DNA of 64,000 bases, taken from the NCBI GenBank assembly GCA_022652735.1, contig JALCRP010000002.1, positions 124,001 through 188,000 of the forward strand. Direction: 5' to 3'. The translations under genes were made by a program, and so were the position numbers. This DNA is from Faecalibacterium sp. GTDB lineage: Bacteria > Bacillota > Clostridia > Oscillospirales > Ruminococcaceae. Below, piece by piece: positions 43,834-52,042 of this stretch. Positions within the stretch are counted from its first letter, which is position 1. Every line of letters starts with the position of its first letter. The notes under the pieces were generated by a model. It did no database searches. It was given only the letters and a program-made list of their open reading frames with translations, and was not told the DNA's origin.

Positions 43834-45819
43834 TCAGTGGATACGGCTGCCGGCCGGTACGCTGTCGGGATAGAACGGAATCGCGCAGCCGCCGTCGGCG
43901 GTATCCGCGGCGAAAATCATGCCCTCGCTGACATACTTGCCCTTCATCATCGGGCGCGGGGCAAGGTTTGCCACGATGCCCAGCTTTTTGCCGATCAAAT
44001 CCTCGGGCTTGTACCATTTGGCGATGCCGGAAAGGATGCAGCGCTCGCGCTCGCCGTCAAACACGGTAAGGTGCAGCAGCTTCTTGCTTTCGGGCAGCGT
44101 CTCGCAGGCTTTCACTTCGCCGACAAGAAGCTCTACCTTGCAAAAAGCGTCGTAGTCGATCTCGGCCTCGTGCGCGGCAGGCTCGCCCGCGGCGGCCTCC
44201 GGGGCCTTGGCGGCGGGCTTTGTGGCATGCGCGGCCTCGGCGGCCGCCTTGCGCTTTTCATCCTCGGCTTTCAGGTAGGCAATCTCTTTCGCCACGTCGA
44301 TGCGCGGGAACAGCGCATCGCCCTTATGCACGGTATAGCATGCCTGCCGGCCATAGGTGCAGGCGGTATAATCCAGCGCTTGGGCCGAAAGGCCCAGCTG
44401 CTCCATCATCTTCGGGGCCGTATCGGGCAGGTAAGCGTTCAGCAGAATAGCGCAGCAGCGCAGCGCCTCGCACAGATGATACAATACGCTTTCGAGGCGC
44501 GCGGCGTTGGCTTCATCTTTCGCCAGCGCCCACGGCGCGGTTTCGTCGATATACTTGTTTGCGCGCTGAATGACGGCGAAAATATCCATCAGCGCCTGCG
44601 GGATAGTAAGGCTGTCCATATCGGCCGTGACCTTCGCGGCCAGCGCATTTGTCATCTCTTCAAGCTCACGATCCAGCGCGTCGACAGGCCCGGCCTTGTG
44701 CACGGTGCCGCCAAAATACTTTTCACACATGGCGACCGTGCGCGAAAGCAGGTTGCCCAGATCGTTGGCGAGATCGCTGTTGATGCGGTTAATCAACGCC
44801 TCGTTGGTAAACATGCCGTCGTTGCCGAACGGAATTTCCCGCAGCAAAAAGTAGCGGATGGCATCGACGCCGTAGCGATCGCACAAGATCACCGGGTCAA
44901 CTACGTTGCCGACGGATTTCGACATCTTACCGCCGTTCATCAAAAGCCAGCCGTGGCCGAACACGCGCTTGGGCAGCGGGAGATCAAGCGCCATCAGCAT
45001 GGCAGGCCACAAAATCGTGTGGAAGCGCAAAATCTCTTTGCCAACCATGTGCAGGTCGGCCGGCCAGTATTTGTCGTAATCGTGGTAGGTTTCGTTGCCG
45101 TAGCCGAGCGCGGAGATATAGTTTGACAGCGCATCGACCCAGACATACATCGTATGCTTTGGGTCGAAGCTGACAGGGATACCCCACGGCACGGACGTGC
45201 GGGAAACGCAGGTATCCTGCAAGCCCTGCTCGATAAACGCGATCATCTCGTGTTTGCGGCTTTCAGGCTGGATGAACTGCGGGTTTTCTTCGTAATATTT
45301 CAAAAGGCGGGCGGCATACTTGCTCGTCTTAAAGAAATACGCTTCCTCATGCGCGTCGTATACCTCGCGGCCACAGTCGGGGCATTTGCCGTCGACAAGC
45401 TGGCTGTCCGTCCAAAAGCTTTCGCACGGCTTGCAGTAATGGCCGACATATTCGCCTTTATAGATGTCGCCCTGATCGTAAAGCTTTTTGAAAATCTTCT
45501 GGCAGGTTTCCATGTGGTAATCGTCGGTAGTGCGGATAAAACGGTCATAGCTGACATTCATCAGCTTCCACAGATCCTTGACGGAGGCAACGATCTCATC
45601 AACATAGGCTTTCGGCGTGACGCCTTTGGCGGCGGCCTTATCCTGAATCTTCTGGCCGTGCTCGTCGGTGCCCGTTAAAAACATGACATCGTAGCCCTGC
45701 ATCCGCTTGAAGCGCGCGAGCGCATCGCAGGCCACGGTGGTATAGCTATGGCCGATATGCAGTTTATCGCTGGGGTAGTAGATGGGGGTGGTAATATAAA
45801 ATGTCTTTTTTTCCTGCAT
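43834..45819 (-). CDS. metG: Methionyl-tRNA synthetase
   Basis: The 661-residue class I synthetase has HIGH (KLHIGHSYTT), a zinc knuckle (CKPC near 130 and 'CPDCGRE'), 'GWLLMNGGKMSKSVGNVVDP' with the KMSKS loop, and a C-terminal tRNA-binding OB domain joined by an Ala/Lys-rich linker. The start follows AAGGAAGG. It heads an operon with tatD (107 bases downstream) and the small gene. Confidence 0.96.
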   Translation of the reverse strand: MQEKKTFYITTPIYYPSDKLHIGHSYTTVACDALARFKRMQGYDVMFLTGTDEHGQKIQDKAAAKGVTPKAYVDEIVASVKDLWKLMNVSYDRFIRTTDDYHMETCQKIFKKLYDQGDIYKGEYVGHYCKPCESFWTDSQLVDGKCPDCGREVYDAHEEAYFFKTSKYAARLLKYYEENPQFIQPESRKHEMIAFIEQGLQDTCVSRTSVPWGIPVSFDPKHTMYVWVDALSNYISALGYGNETYHDYDKYWPADLHMVGKEILRFHTILWPAMLMALDLPLPKRVFGHGWLLMNGGKMSKSVGNVVDPVILCDRYGVDAIRYFLLREIPFGNDGMFTNEALINRINSDLANDLGNLLSRTVAMCEKYFGGTVHKAGPVDALDRELEEMTNALAAKVTADMDSLTIPQALMDIFAVIQRANKYIDETAPWALAKDEANAARLESVLYHLCEALRCCAILLNAYLPDTAPKMMEQLGLSAQALDYTACTYGRQACYTVHKGDALFPRIDVAKEIAYLKAEDEKRKAAAEAAHATKPAAKAPEAAAGEPAAHEAEIDYDAFCKVELLVGEVKACETLPESKKLLHLTVFDGERERCILSGIAKWYKPEDLIGKKLGIVANLAPRPMMKGKYVSEGMIFAADTADGGCAIPFYPDSVPAGSRIH

Positions 45820-45902
45820 GGAAAACCTTCCTTTTTGCAAAGCGCCGCGAATGGAACGGCGCCGAAGTTATAAGCCGGCGGTGGCCGGCCGATACAAATG
45901 CT

Positions 45903-45931
45903 ATTATAACGGCTGTACGAAAAAACCGCAA
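45903..45931 (-). promoter_or_regulatory. Promoter for metG
   Basis: Minus-strand TTGCGG (45931-45926), a 17-base spacer and TATAAT (45908-45903). The 328-base gene-free stretch 45820-46147 otherwise holds only this and the terminator at 46035-46069. No T-box is recognisable. Confidence 0.7.
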
Positions 45932-46034
45932 GCGGCTGGCCCGGCAGAGGACAAAAGCGAAGGAATGCGAACGAAATAGGGAAAGGCCACAGCAAAGCAC
46001 AGCGATTAAAAACCGCGGCAAAAGGCCACAGCAG

Positions 46035-46069
46035 AAAAGCCGCCCATGCATCTCTACACAGGCGGCTTT
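46035..46069 (-). terminator. Terminator after the CotF-like gene
   Basis: aaagccgcc at 46036 pairs with ggcggcttt at 46061 with a 16-base loop; the minus-strand copy ends in TTTTC. Confidence 0.6.
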
Positions 46070-46147
46070 CACTTTTTAGGAATATCCTGCTCAGCTTGGC
46101 ACAAAATCGGCCGGCCGAAAAAGAGGCCGCCTTTGCACTGGGAAAAA

Positions 46148-46609
46148 TCAGGCCATGCCGTTGGCCGTTTTGTACTCGTAGATCATTTCGGCGTGGTGCT
46201 GCTCTTCGGTTTGGATGGAGTTCAAAAGGCCACGCACCGCCGGGGAAGAAAACTGGAACAGATCGGTATCATAGGCAGAAGAAACATATTTTTCCGTCGT
46301 GATGCTGTCTGTGCACAGAAAGGCATCCTGCTTTTTGGCGGCAGATTTTCCGTTGGCGGTGTAGCTTGCCTTCGGCTTATAGGATTGTGCGGCCGAGCGC
46401 TTTGTGCTGGAAGCCGCGGGCACCTTGCCGGTTAAAACGTCCGACAGAGATTGATAGTGCTGCGTCTCCTGCGAGCCGATCTGGCCGAACAGCTTTTTCA
46501 GTTGCGGATCTTTTGCCTGCTCGGCATAGAACTCATATTTTTCGATGCACACTTTTTCCTGTGCCGCGAGGTCTTTAATCAGGCCTGATTCCTTTTGCGT
46601 AAGTTTCAT
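46148..46609 (-). CDS. CotF-like spore-coat / ferritin-like protein
   Basis: The 153-residue protein has two helical blocks of the ferritin-like CotF kind. The first is 'EKVCIEKYEFYAEQAKDPQL' with 'LFGQIGSQETQHYQSL'; the second is 'NSIQTEEQHHAEMIYEY', joined by a basic Ser/Lys linker. CotF-family proteins occur in spore coats of Firmicutes, while the His/Glu pattern could also bind metal. The AGGAG site is six to seven bases before the ATG. It is the last gene before the RNA locus. Confidence 0.72.
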   Translation of the reverse strand: MKLTQKESGLIKDLAAQEKVCIEKYEFYAEQAKDPQLKKLFGQIGSQETQHYQSLSDVLTGKVPAASSTKRSAAQSYKPKASYTANGKSAAKKQDAFLCTDSITTEKYVSSAYDTDLFQFSSPAVRGLLNSIQTEEQHHAEMIYEYKTANGMA

Positions 46610-46793
46610 ATAGCCTCTCCTTTTTGTTTTGCGTAATCGTACAAAACGAAACGCTGTTTCGGGTAGTTTTCCCTGCGGCTAGTTTTGCCCGCGGGCGCGC
46701 AGGATATACGCGGCGGCCGAAGGCGGCAGGGAAAAGCATATCAAAAAGGCGGCAAAGCGGCCCACACAAAAAAACGACAGGGGAAAATGAGCA

Positions 46794-46833
46794 TAAAAAA
46801 AGACCCCGGCGCATTGCCTTGCGCGCCGGGGCC
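46794..46833 (-). terminator. Terminator ending the large RNA
   Basis: Minus-strand ggccccggcgcgc-aaggcaat-gcgccggggtc followed by seven T residues. Confidence 0.92.
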
Positions 46834-47412
46834 ATCTTACTTCTTCGGAGTCATAGCCTCATATCCTCGTAAACCTATTTTTCGGACCGTACCATAGTTT
46901 CCATTGGTTCCACGACCTTACTTATTTCATGGGGATCGGGTCTAGCTCGATTTTATCAGAACATTGGAGTCAAAGCCTCTTTCTATTCGGTGTGATGCGG
47001 TCGATTCTCCATTTTCATGGTTCCCACATTCTTTCGGATTGCCGATAGACTACCGGTTTCTAAGCTCTGGCCTCTGCGTCCTTACCTAGTACATCGGAGT
47101 TCTCCTTTTTTAGATGATGGACGGCGGACGAGATGAAATGCTCATGTGGTCCACTTCTTTCATCCAAGTTTCTGCGGTTTGACAGGTTCTGTCGGGGGTT
47201 CGCCTTCGCTCCAGACTGTACGCTTTTCTATCTCTCTTTTTGGGTTAATACCCTTTGAATTTCAAGCGGCTCTTGCAATCCGGCGAAGCCCGACAGCCTG
47301 CCCACACTGCTCGGGTTCAACATCTACCATCGGCACCGCTCCTTTCCTCTGGCCCGCCCGATCCTGATCGGCCTTTCGGCCTTCCTTGTCTCTCCCATCG
47401 GTGGGTCTTTCT
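46794..47412 (-). ncRNA. Candidate large structured non-coding RNA (about 620 nt)
   Basis: This is a 1,050-base gene-free region (46610-47659) with lower GC than its neighbours. On the minus strand it reads from a perfect TATAAT (47423-47418) to a strong terminator (46794-46833). It contains many local hairpins, several closed by GAAA: GGCC-GAAA-GGCC (47370-47381), CCAT-GAAA-ATGG (47009-47020), and one at 46892-46907. Others are GACAG-AAC-CTGTC (47181-47193) and GATGAAA...TTTCATC (47132-47164). A CTCC module recurs three times. Size recalls OLE or ROOL RNAs, but I cannot assign a family. A tiny ORF of 22 codons near the 5' end is noted separately. Confidence 0.65.
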
Positions 47413-47417
47413 CTGGC

Positions 47418-47423
47418 ATTATA
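47418..47423 (-). promoter_or_regulatory. -10 element for the large RNA
   Basis: Perfect TATAAT on the minus strand just before the structured region. The matching -35 position (AATATC) is poor, so an activator or another start is possible. Confidence 0.5.
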
Positions 47424-47512
47424 GTATCACACCCCTGTCCGATATTCCATTGACGTTTTGAAGCAACTTTAGATGGACTTTTTGTGCATAAAATCGGCTA
47501 ATTCATGGATAT

Positions 47513-47541
47513 TTGACACATCTAAGAATTTGTGCTACAAT
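47513..47541 (+). promoter_or_regulatory. Near-consensus promoter facing a terminator
   Basis: TTGACA (47513-47518), a 17-base spacer, and TGCTACAAT (extended -10; TACAAT 47536-47541). It is among the best promoters in the window, yet a terminator hairpin begins immediately after it. Confidence 0.7.
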
Positions 47542-47542
47542 A

Positions 47543-47583
47543 AAAAAGTCGGGGCTGCCGAAAAGGCAAGCCCCGACTTTTTA
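47543..47583. terminator. Terminator hairpin downstream of argS, also abutting the plus-strand promoter
   Basis: aaaaaagtcggggct-gcc-gaaaa-ggc-a-agccccgactttttaa. On the minus strand it is an ideal argS terminator, 77 bases past the stop. On the plus strand it starts at the expected transcription start of the promoter at 47513-47541. Confidence 0.9.
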
Positions 47584-47659
47584 ATCTGTAAATTTCTGGC
47601 CGAACAGCGGCGCGGCAAAAACCAAAACGGCAAAACGCCGGGCACTTTGCCCGCCCGTG

Positions 47660-49507
47660 TTACATCTTTTCCGGCACGGTTACTTTGAACATCGTCAGCA
47701 CATTGCGGATGACGCCACGCACGGCCACGCACAAAGCAAGCCGTGCCTGTTGCAGGGCCGGCTCGGCCTCCTGAATGCGGCAGGTATTGTAGAACTTGTG
47801 GAAATCGCCGGCCAGCTCGATCACAAAGCGGTTGATACGGCTCGGGTCGTACTTTTCGGCGGCCTGAATGATTTCGTTCGGGAAATTCATCAGCAGGCGG
47901 ATCAAATCCATCTCGGCCGGTTCGGTAAGCAGCGTGGCGTCGAACACGAAGCGCGGGTCAAGCGTGACGCCCTCGCCTTCCAGCTTTTTCAGGATCGAGC
48001 AGATGCGCGCATGTGCGTATTTCACGTAATAAACTGGGTTGTTGCTGTCGGCTTTAACGGCCTGATCGAGGTCGAAGTCGATGCCGCTGCCGGCATCGTG
48101 CATGTTAAACAAAAAGCGCGCGCTGTCGATGGGCACTTCCTCAAGCAGATCCGTCAGCGTGATAGCGTTGCCGGTACGCTTGGACATACGCACGGGCTGG
48201 CCGTCACGCATCAGGTTCACCATCTGCATCAGCACCACATCAAGCCGATCTCCCGAAAGGCCGATGGCATCCATCGAGCCTTTCATGCGGGCGACGTGCC
48301 CGTGATGATCGGCGCCCCAGACATCAATCGCCTTATCAAAGCCGCGCACGGCGAGCTTGTTGTAATGGTAGGCGATGTCGGCGGCAAAATAGGTGGGGAT
48401 GCCGTTGGCGCGCACAAGAACTTCGTCCTTGGCTTCTTCCTCGGTACCGTCCTCATTCTTTTTCTTATTCACTGTGCCGTATTTGGCGGCATACTGGGCG
48501 CTGCGGTACATGATCGCGCCGTCTTCGGCCTTATAGCAGGCGCCGGTTTCGAGCAGCTTGTCCACCACGGCCTTAACGGCGCCGCTTTCGTGCAGGGTGC
48601 TTTCGTGGAACCACACATCATAATCAATGCGGTATTTGGCGAGATCGCGCTGCAAGCCGGCGATATTTTTCGGCAGGGCGTAGGCAATCAGCGCATCTTT
48701 CAGCGCGGCAAAGCCTTCGCTTTCAAAAAGGGCGTCCTCGTCCTTGCCCGCGCAGGCGGCCACATAGGCGTCGCCATGCTGTGCGGCAAACTCTTCGGCT
48801 AAAACCTTGATGTCCGCGCCCTGATAGCACTCGGCGGGCAGGGGATAGGTATCCTCGCCCTTATATTTCTGCAAATAGCGCACGGCAAGGCTCTTGCCAA
48901 ACTTTTGAATCTGGTTGCCTGCGTCGTTGATATAAAATTCGCGCGTGACATCATAGCCCGCCCAATCCAGCACGGAGGCAAGGCAATCGCCCAACGCGCC
49001 GCCGCGCGCGTTGCCCATGTGCATCGGGCCGGTAGGGTTGGCAGAAACAAACTCTACGTTAATCTTTTTGCCCTGCCCAAAATCGGTGCGGCCGTACTGC
49101 GTGTTTGCGCAGGCGCCAAGCACGACGCTGCCAAAAAAGCCGCACGACAGAAACAGGTTGATGAAGCCCGGCCCGGCAATTTCTACCTTGGCAAAGCAAC
49201 TGTCTTTAATCGAAGGCAGATGCGCCAGCAGAGCGTCGGCGATCTGGCGCGGCGCTTTGTGCCATGCGCGCGCGCCGGCCATCGCAAGGTTTGAGGCAAT
49301 ATCGCCGTTTTTCGTATCGGCAGGGATTTCCACGATAAAAGCGGGCAGCTCGGCCTCGGGCAGCGCGCCCGCAGCCATCGCGGCCTTGGCGGCCTGCGTA
49401 AGCAGCGCGCGCGCCTCGTCCAGCGCATTCTGACGCGGGTTAAAGTTTTGGTAGACGGCTTGCATCTCGGCCAGTTGGGCCTGCTCGGGCGCGGTGATTT
49501 GATTCAT
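47660..49507 (-). CDS. argS: Arginyl-tRNA synthetase
   Basis: The 615-residue class I synthetase has the N-terminal tRNA-recognition domain, the HIGH-equivalent in 'VSANPTGPMHMGNARGGALG', 'VWGADHHGHVARMKGSMDAI', the KMSKS-equivalent 'RMSKRTGNAITL' and a C-terminal DALR anticodon domain ending VTVPEKM. It closes the ddl-murI-DUF1934-argS operon, 28 bases after the DUF1934 gene, and is followed by a terminator. Confidence 0.96.
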   Translation of the reverse strand: MNQITAPEQAQLAEMQAVYQNFNPRQNALDEARALLTQAAKAAMAAGALPEAELPAFIVEIPADTKNGDIASNLAMAGARAWHKAPRQIADALLAHLPSIKDSCFAKVEIAGPGFINLFLSCGFFGSVVLGACANTQYGRTDFGQGKKINVEFVSANPTGPMHMGNARGGALGDCLASVLDWAGYDVTREFYINDAGNQIQKFGKSLAVRYLQKYKGEDTYPLPAECYQGADIKVLAEEFAAQHGDAYVAACAGKDEDALFESEGFAALKDALIAYALPKNIAGLQRDLAKYRIDYDVWFHESTLHESGAVKAVVDKLLETGACYKAEDGAIMYRSAQYAAKYGTVNKKKNEDGTEEEAKDEVLVRANGIPTYFAADIAYHYNKLAVRGFDKAIDVWGADHHGHVARMKGSMDAIGLSGDRLDVVLMQMVNLMRDGQPVRMSKRTGNAITLTDLLEEVPIDSARFLFNMHDAGSGIDFDLDQAVKADSNNPVYYVKYAHARICSILKKLEGEGVTLDPRFVFDATLLTEPAEMDLIRLLMNFPNEIIQAAEKYDPSRINRFVIELAGDFHKFYNTCRIQEAEPALQQARLALCVAVRGVIRNVLTMFKVTVPEKM

Positions 49508-49535
49508 GGGTTTTGTTTCATCCTTTCGGTTTTGC

Positions 49536-49979
49536 TCAGTTGATATGTTTTACACTTACATCAAGGCTGCTTTTGCTGACAAGCTCGGCGCTGTCGGCAT
49601 CCAGCATATAGCTGAACTGAACGCGGCCGCCTTTTTCCGTCAGCTCGCTGCGGATTTCGTCGGCGGTGACGCCGAGCGTCACACTGCCGTAGCCGGTTTC
49701 GTAATGGCACACATTGCGGCGGCCCCTTTCGATCAGCAGCTGGGCGTTGGCGCGGCCATAGCGCAGCATCGCCACGCGGGAGGCATCCTCGGCCACCTTT
49801 AAGGTAGTGGTGCTGCCCGCATAGCCGGTGGCTTCTGTTTCTTTATAGGTGATAAAAAAGCTGCCGTTTTTGCGCAGAAAACTGCCGCGCGTGGTTAGCT
49901 CGATCGTTTCCGGCTCGCTGCCCTGCTCGACGCTGCTTTTGATATGGATGATATAGTCTTCGTTCAGTTTTGCTGCCAT
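49536..49979 (-). CDS. DUF1934 (YwiB-like) beta-barrel protein
   Basis: The 147-residue protein looks like a DUF1934 member: 'DYIIHIKSSVEQGSEPETIE', 'GSFFITYKETEATGYAGSTT' and 'SVTLGVTADEIRSELTEKGG'. These calycin-like barrels usually lie just upstream of argS in Firmicutes, as here; their function is unknown. The start follows GAGGGG closely and lies eight bases after the murI stop. Confidence 0.82.
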   Translation of the reverse strand: MAAKLNEDYIIHIKSSVEQGSEPETIELTTRGSFLRKNGSFFITYKETEATGYAGSTTTLKVAEDASRVAMLRYGRANAQLLIERGRRNVCHYETGYGSVTLGVTADEIRSELTEKGGRVQFSYMLDADSAELVSKSSLDVSVKHIN

Positions 49980-49986
49980 AATCCCC

Positions 49987-50799
49987 TCAAAATTGGTCGA
50001 TGGCGACCTGCTCCACGGAACCGCCGCGGTACGGCCCAAGAAAGACGTCGGCCGAAGCGGCAAACGTATCCACGGAATCGCTGACATAAAAAGCGGCGCG
50101 GCCCTCGCTGCGCTGCGCCAGCAGGCCCTTATCTTCCAACATGCTTTTCAGCGCGTCGGCAGCGGCCTTGCCGGGGTCGATCAGCGCGACATCCGGCCCC
50201 ATAAAAGCGCCGATCATGGATTTTAGCAGCGGATAGTGGGTGCAGCCCAAAATCAGCGTGTCCACGCCCGCGGCGCGTACCGGCGTCAAATATTCCTCAA
50301 TTACAAGCTTCGCCACAGGGTTGCCGTCGTTGAAATATCCGTTTTCAACAAGCGGCACAAACATCGGGCAGGCGCGCTTGACGATCTCGACGCCGGGCAC
50401 AAGCTGCCGCAGCAGCGTTTCGTAGCTGCCCGAGCGGATCGTGGCCGCCGTACCGATCACGCCGACCTTTCGGCTGCGCGTGGCCACGGCGGCTTCGCGC
50501 GCGGCCGTGCTTACTACGCCGAGATACGGCACAGGCAGCTTTGCGGCCTCGGCGGCAGGGTAGGTGCTGGAGACGGTGCCGCAGGCCGCCATAATGTATT
50601 TTACGTTTTTGGAAAGCAGAAACGCGATGTCCTGCCGCGCATACTGCAAAATGGTATCGCGCCCGCGGCTGCCGTAGGGCACACGCCCCGTATCGCCGAA
50701 ATAAACGATGTCCTCGCCGGGCAAAAGGCGCCGCAGCTCCTTAACGCCCGTCAGGCCGCCGAGGCCGCTGTCAAATACGCCAAGCGGCCGATTATCCAT
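49987..50799 (-). CDS. murI: Glutamate racemase
   Basis: The 270-residue enzyme makes D-glutamate for MurD. It has 'VFDSGLGGLTGVKELRRLLP', 'YFGDTGRVPYGSRGRDTILQ', the first catalytic Cys in MAACGTVSS and the second in LGCTHYPLL. The usual form of the first motif is ACNTA, so Asn and Ala are replaced here, although the Cys remains. It overlaps the ddl stop by eight bases. Confidence 0.92.
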   Translation of the reverse strand: MDNRPLGVFDSGLGGLTGVKELRRLLPGEDIVYFGDTGRVPYGSRGRDTILQYARQDIAFLLSKNVKYIMAACGTVSSTYPAAEAAKLPVPYLGVVSTAAREAAVATRSRKVGVIGTAATIRSGSYETLLRQLVPGVEIVKRACPMFVPLVENGYFNDGNPVAKLVIEEYLTPVRAAGVDTLILGCTHYPLLKSMIGAFMGPDVALIDPGKAAADALKSMLEDKGLLAQRSEGRAAFYVSDSVDTFAASADVFLGPYRGGSVEQVAIDQF

Positions 50800-51892
50800 G
50801 ATTCTTCTCCCCGGCGCGGGCGGCGCGCTCCATCGCCAACGCGATCAGCTCGTCAATCAGGTCGGGCACAGGCAGGCCCTGATGCTCCATCAGCTTCGGG
50901 TACATACTGATCGCCGTAAAGCCCGGGAACGTGTTGATCTCGTTAATCAGCACATTGCCGGTGGATTTTTCCACAAAGAAATCGCAGCGGGCAAGCCCCT
51001 CGCAGCCCAGCGCGGTATATGCCTTTGCGGCAAGCCCGCGCACTTCGTCGAGCTTTTCTTCGGGCAGGCGCGCCGGGATAACGACCTGACTTTTGCCGTC
51101 CTTATATTTGTCATCGTAGGTGTAGAACTCGGCTGCCGCCAAAATCTCGCCGGGCTGCGTGGCCAAAGCCGGGTCGCTGCCCAAGACGGCGCATTCCACT
51201 TCCTGCCCGGAAACAAATGCCTCAAACACCAGTTTGGAATCCTCACGAAGGGCAAGCTCAACGGCCGTGCGCAGGGTATAACGGTCAGAAGCCTTGGTGA
51301 TGCCGACGCTGGAGCCGGCATTGGCGGGCTTAACAAACATCGGGTAGCCCAGCGCAAACTCCAGCGTTTCACAGCAGCCGTCCAGATCGCTTTCGAGCTG
51401 ATACTGCGTATAGCTCATCCACGGGCAGTGCGGGATGCCTGCCTGCGCAAACAGCGCGCAGGCCACAGCTTTATCCATGCAGACGGCGCTGGCCAGCACA
51501 TCGCACCCCACAAACGGGATGCCCGCCAACTTAAGCAGGCCCTGTACGGTACCGTCTTCGCCCCAAAGGCCGTGCAGCGCCGGGATCACGACATCGACAC
51601 GGCGCGTTTCGGCGCGGCCATCGGCATGCAGCAAAATTACGCCGTGATCGGCGCGGCTCGGGCTAACAACGCAGGGCACATTATCGGGCAGCGTTTCCCA
51701 ACTGCCGTCGGCCATTTGGGCCGTCGAAGCCTGCGTGTACAGCCAGCGGCCGCCCTTTGTAATGCCGATTTTGAGCACGGTATACTTTTCGGCCGGCATA
51801 TTGTCGGCAAAGGTGCCCGCTGAAACGCGGCTAACCTCGTGCTCGCTCGAAAGGCCGCCGAACAGCAGCGCCGCCGTCATCGTCTGTGCCAT
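50792..51892 (-). CDS. ddl: D-alanine-D-alanine ligase
   Basis: The 366-residue ATP-grasp ligase forms the D-Ala-D-Ala dipeptide of peptidoglycan. It shows 'LLFGGLSSEHEVSRVSAGTF', 'PMFVKPANAGSSVGITKASD', 'ARCDFFVEKSTGNVLINEIN' and 'TFPGFTAISMYPKLMEHQGL'. The start 51892 is chosen from similarity; its ribosome binding site (ATGGGGGTC) is 12 bases away, so ATG 51880 is an alternative. It heads the operon. The leader holds a small ggcgg...ccgcc hairpin with T-run. Confidence 0.92.
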   Translation of the reverse strand: MAQTMTAALLFGGLSSEHEVSRVSAGTFADNMPAEKYTVLKIGITKGGRWLYTQASTAQMADGSWETLPDNVPCVVSPSRADHGVILLHADGRAETRRVDVVIPALHGLWGEDGTVQGLLKLAGIPFVGCDVLASAVCMDKAVACALFAQAGIPHCPWMSYTQYQLESDLDGCCETLEFALGYPMFVKPANAGSSVGITKASDRYTLRTAVELALREDSKLVFEAFVSGQEVECAVLGSDPALATQPGEILAAAEFYTYDDKYKDGKSQVVIPARLPEEKLDEVRGLAAKAYTALGCEGLARCDFFVEKSTGNVLINEINTFPGFTAISMYPKLMEHQGLPVPDLIDELIALAMERAARAGEKNHG

Positions 51893-51955
51893 AATAAATG
51901 TAAGACCCCCATCTAAAAGGCGGAAAAAACCCGCCGGATATTCATAAGTACGGTA

Positions 51956-51964
51956 ATCATACCA
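51956..51964 (-). promoter_or_regulatory. Extended -10 promoter for ddl operon
   Basis: Minus-strand TGGTATGAT about 65 bases before the ddl start; the -35 is weak. Confidence 0.5.
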
Positions 51965-52013
51965 TAAAAATGATCGTTTTTCTACTGCCGGGCCAAAAAG
52001 TACGGCAAGACGC

Positions 52014-52042
52014 TTGACGAACATGCGCCCGCGTGGTACTAT
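52014..52042 (+). promoter_or_regulatory. Promoter for rpmG-secE-nusG-rplKA
   Basis: TTGACG (52014-52019), a 17-base spacer and TACTAT (52037-52042) preceded by TGG. A 150-base GC-rich leader follows, with hairpins such as GCCCA-TTTTTG-TGGGC and CACAGCG...CGCTGTG. Confidence 0.75.

Noticed and set aside
43618-45126. A 502-codon plus-strand frame opposite metG and tatD
   Set aside because: Shadow of the third-position GC bias of metG; no domain, no ribosome binding site.
45820-46147. T-box before metG
   Set aside because: Only a promoter is found 85 bases before the start; the space between it and the gene is too short for a T-box leader.
46794-47412. RNase P RNA, tmRNA or SRP RNA as the identity of the structured region
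   Set aside because: The conserved core sequences of RNase P (such as GAGGAAAGTCC with its ACAGAA partner), the tRNA-like ends of tmRNA and the SRP GGAA-tetraloop domain were not found.
46610-47659. CRISPR array or insertion sequence
   Set aside because: No regularly spaced identical repeats, no transposase frame, no terminal inverted repeats or target duplications were visible.
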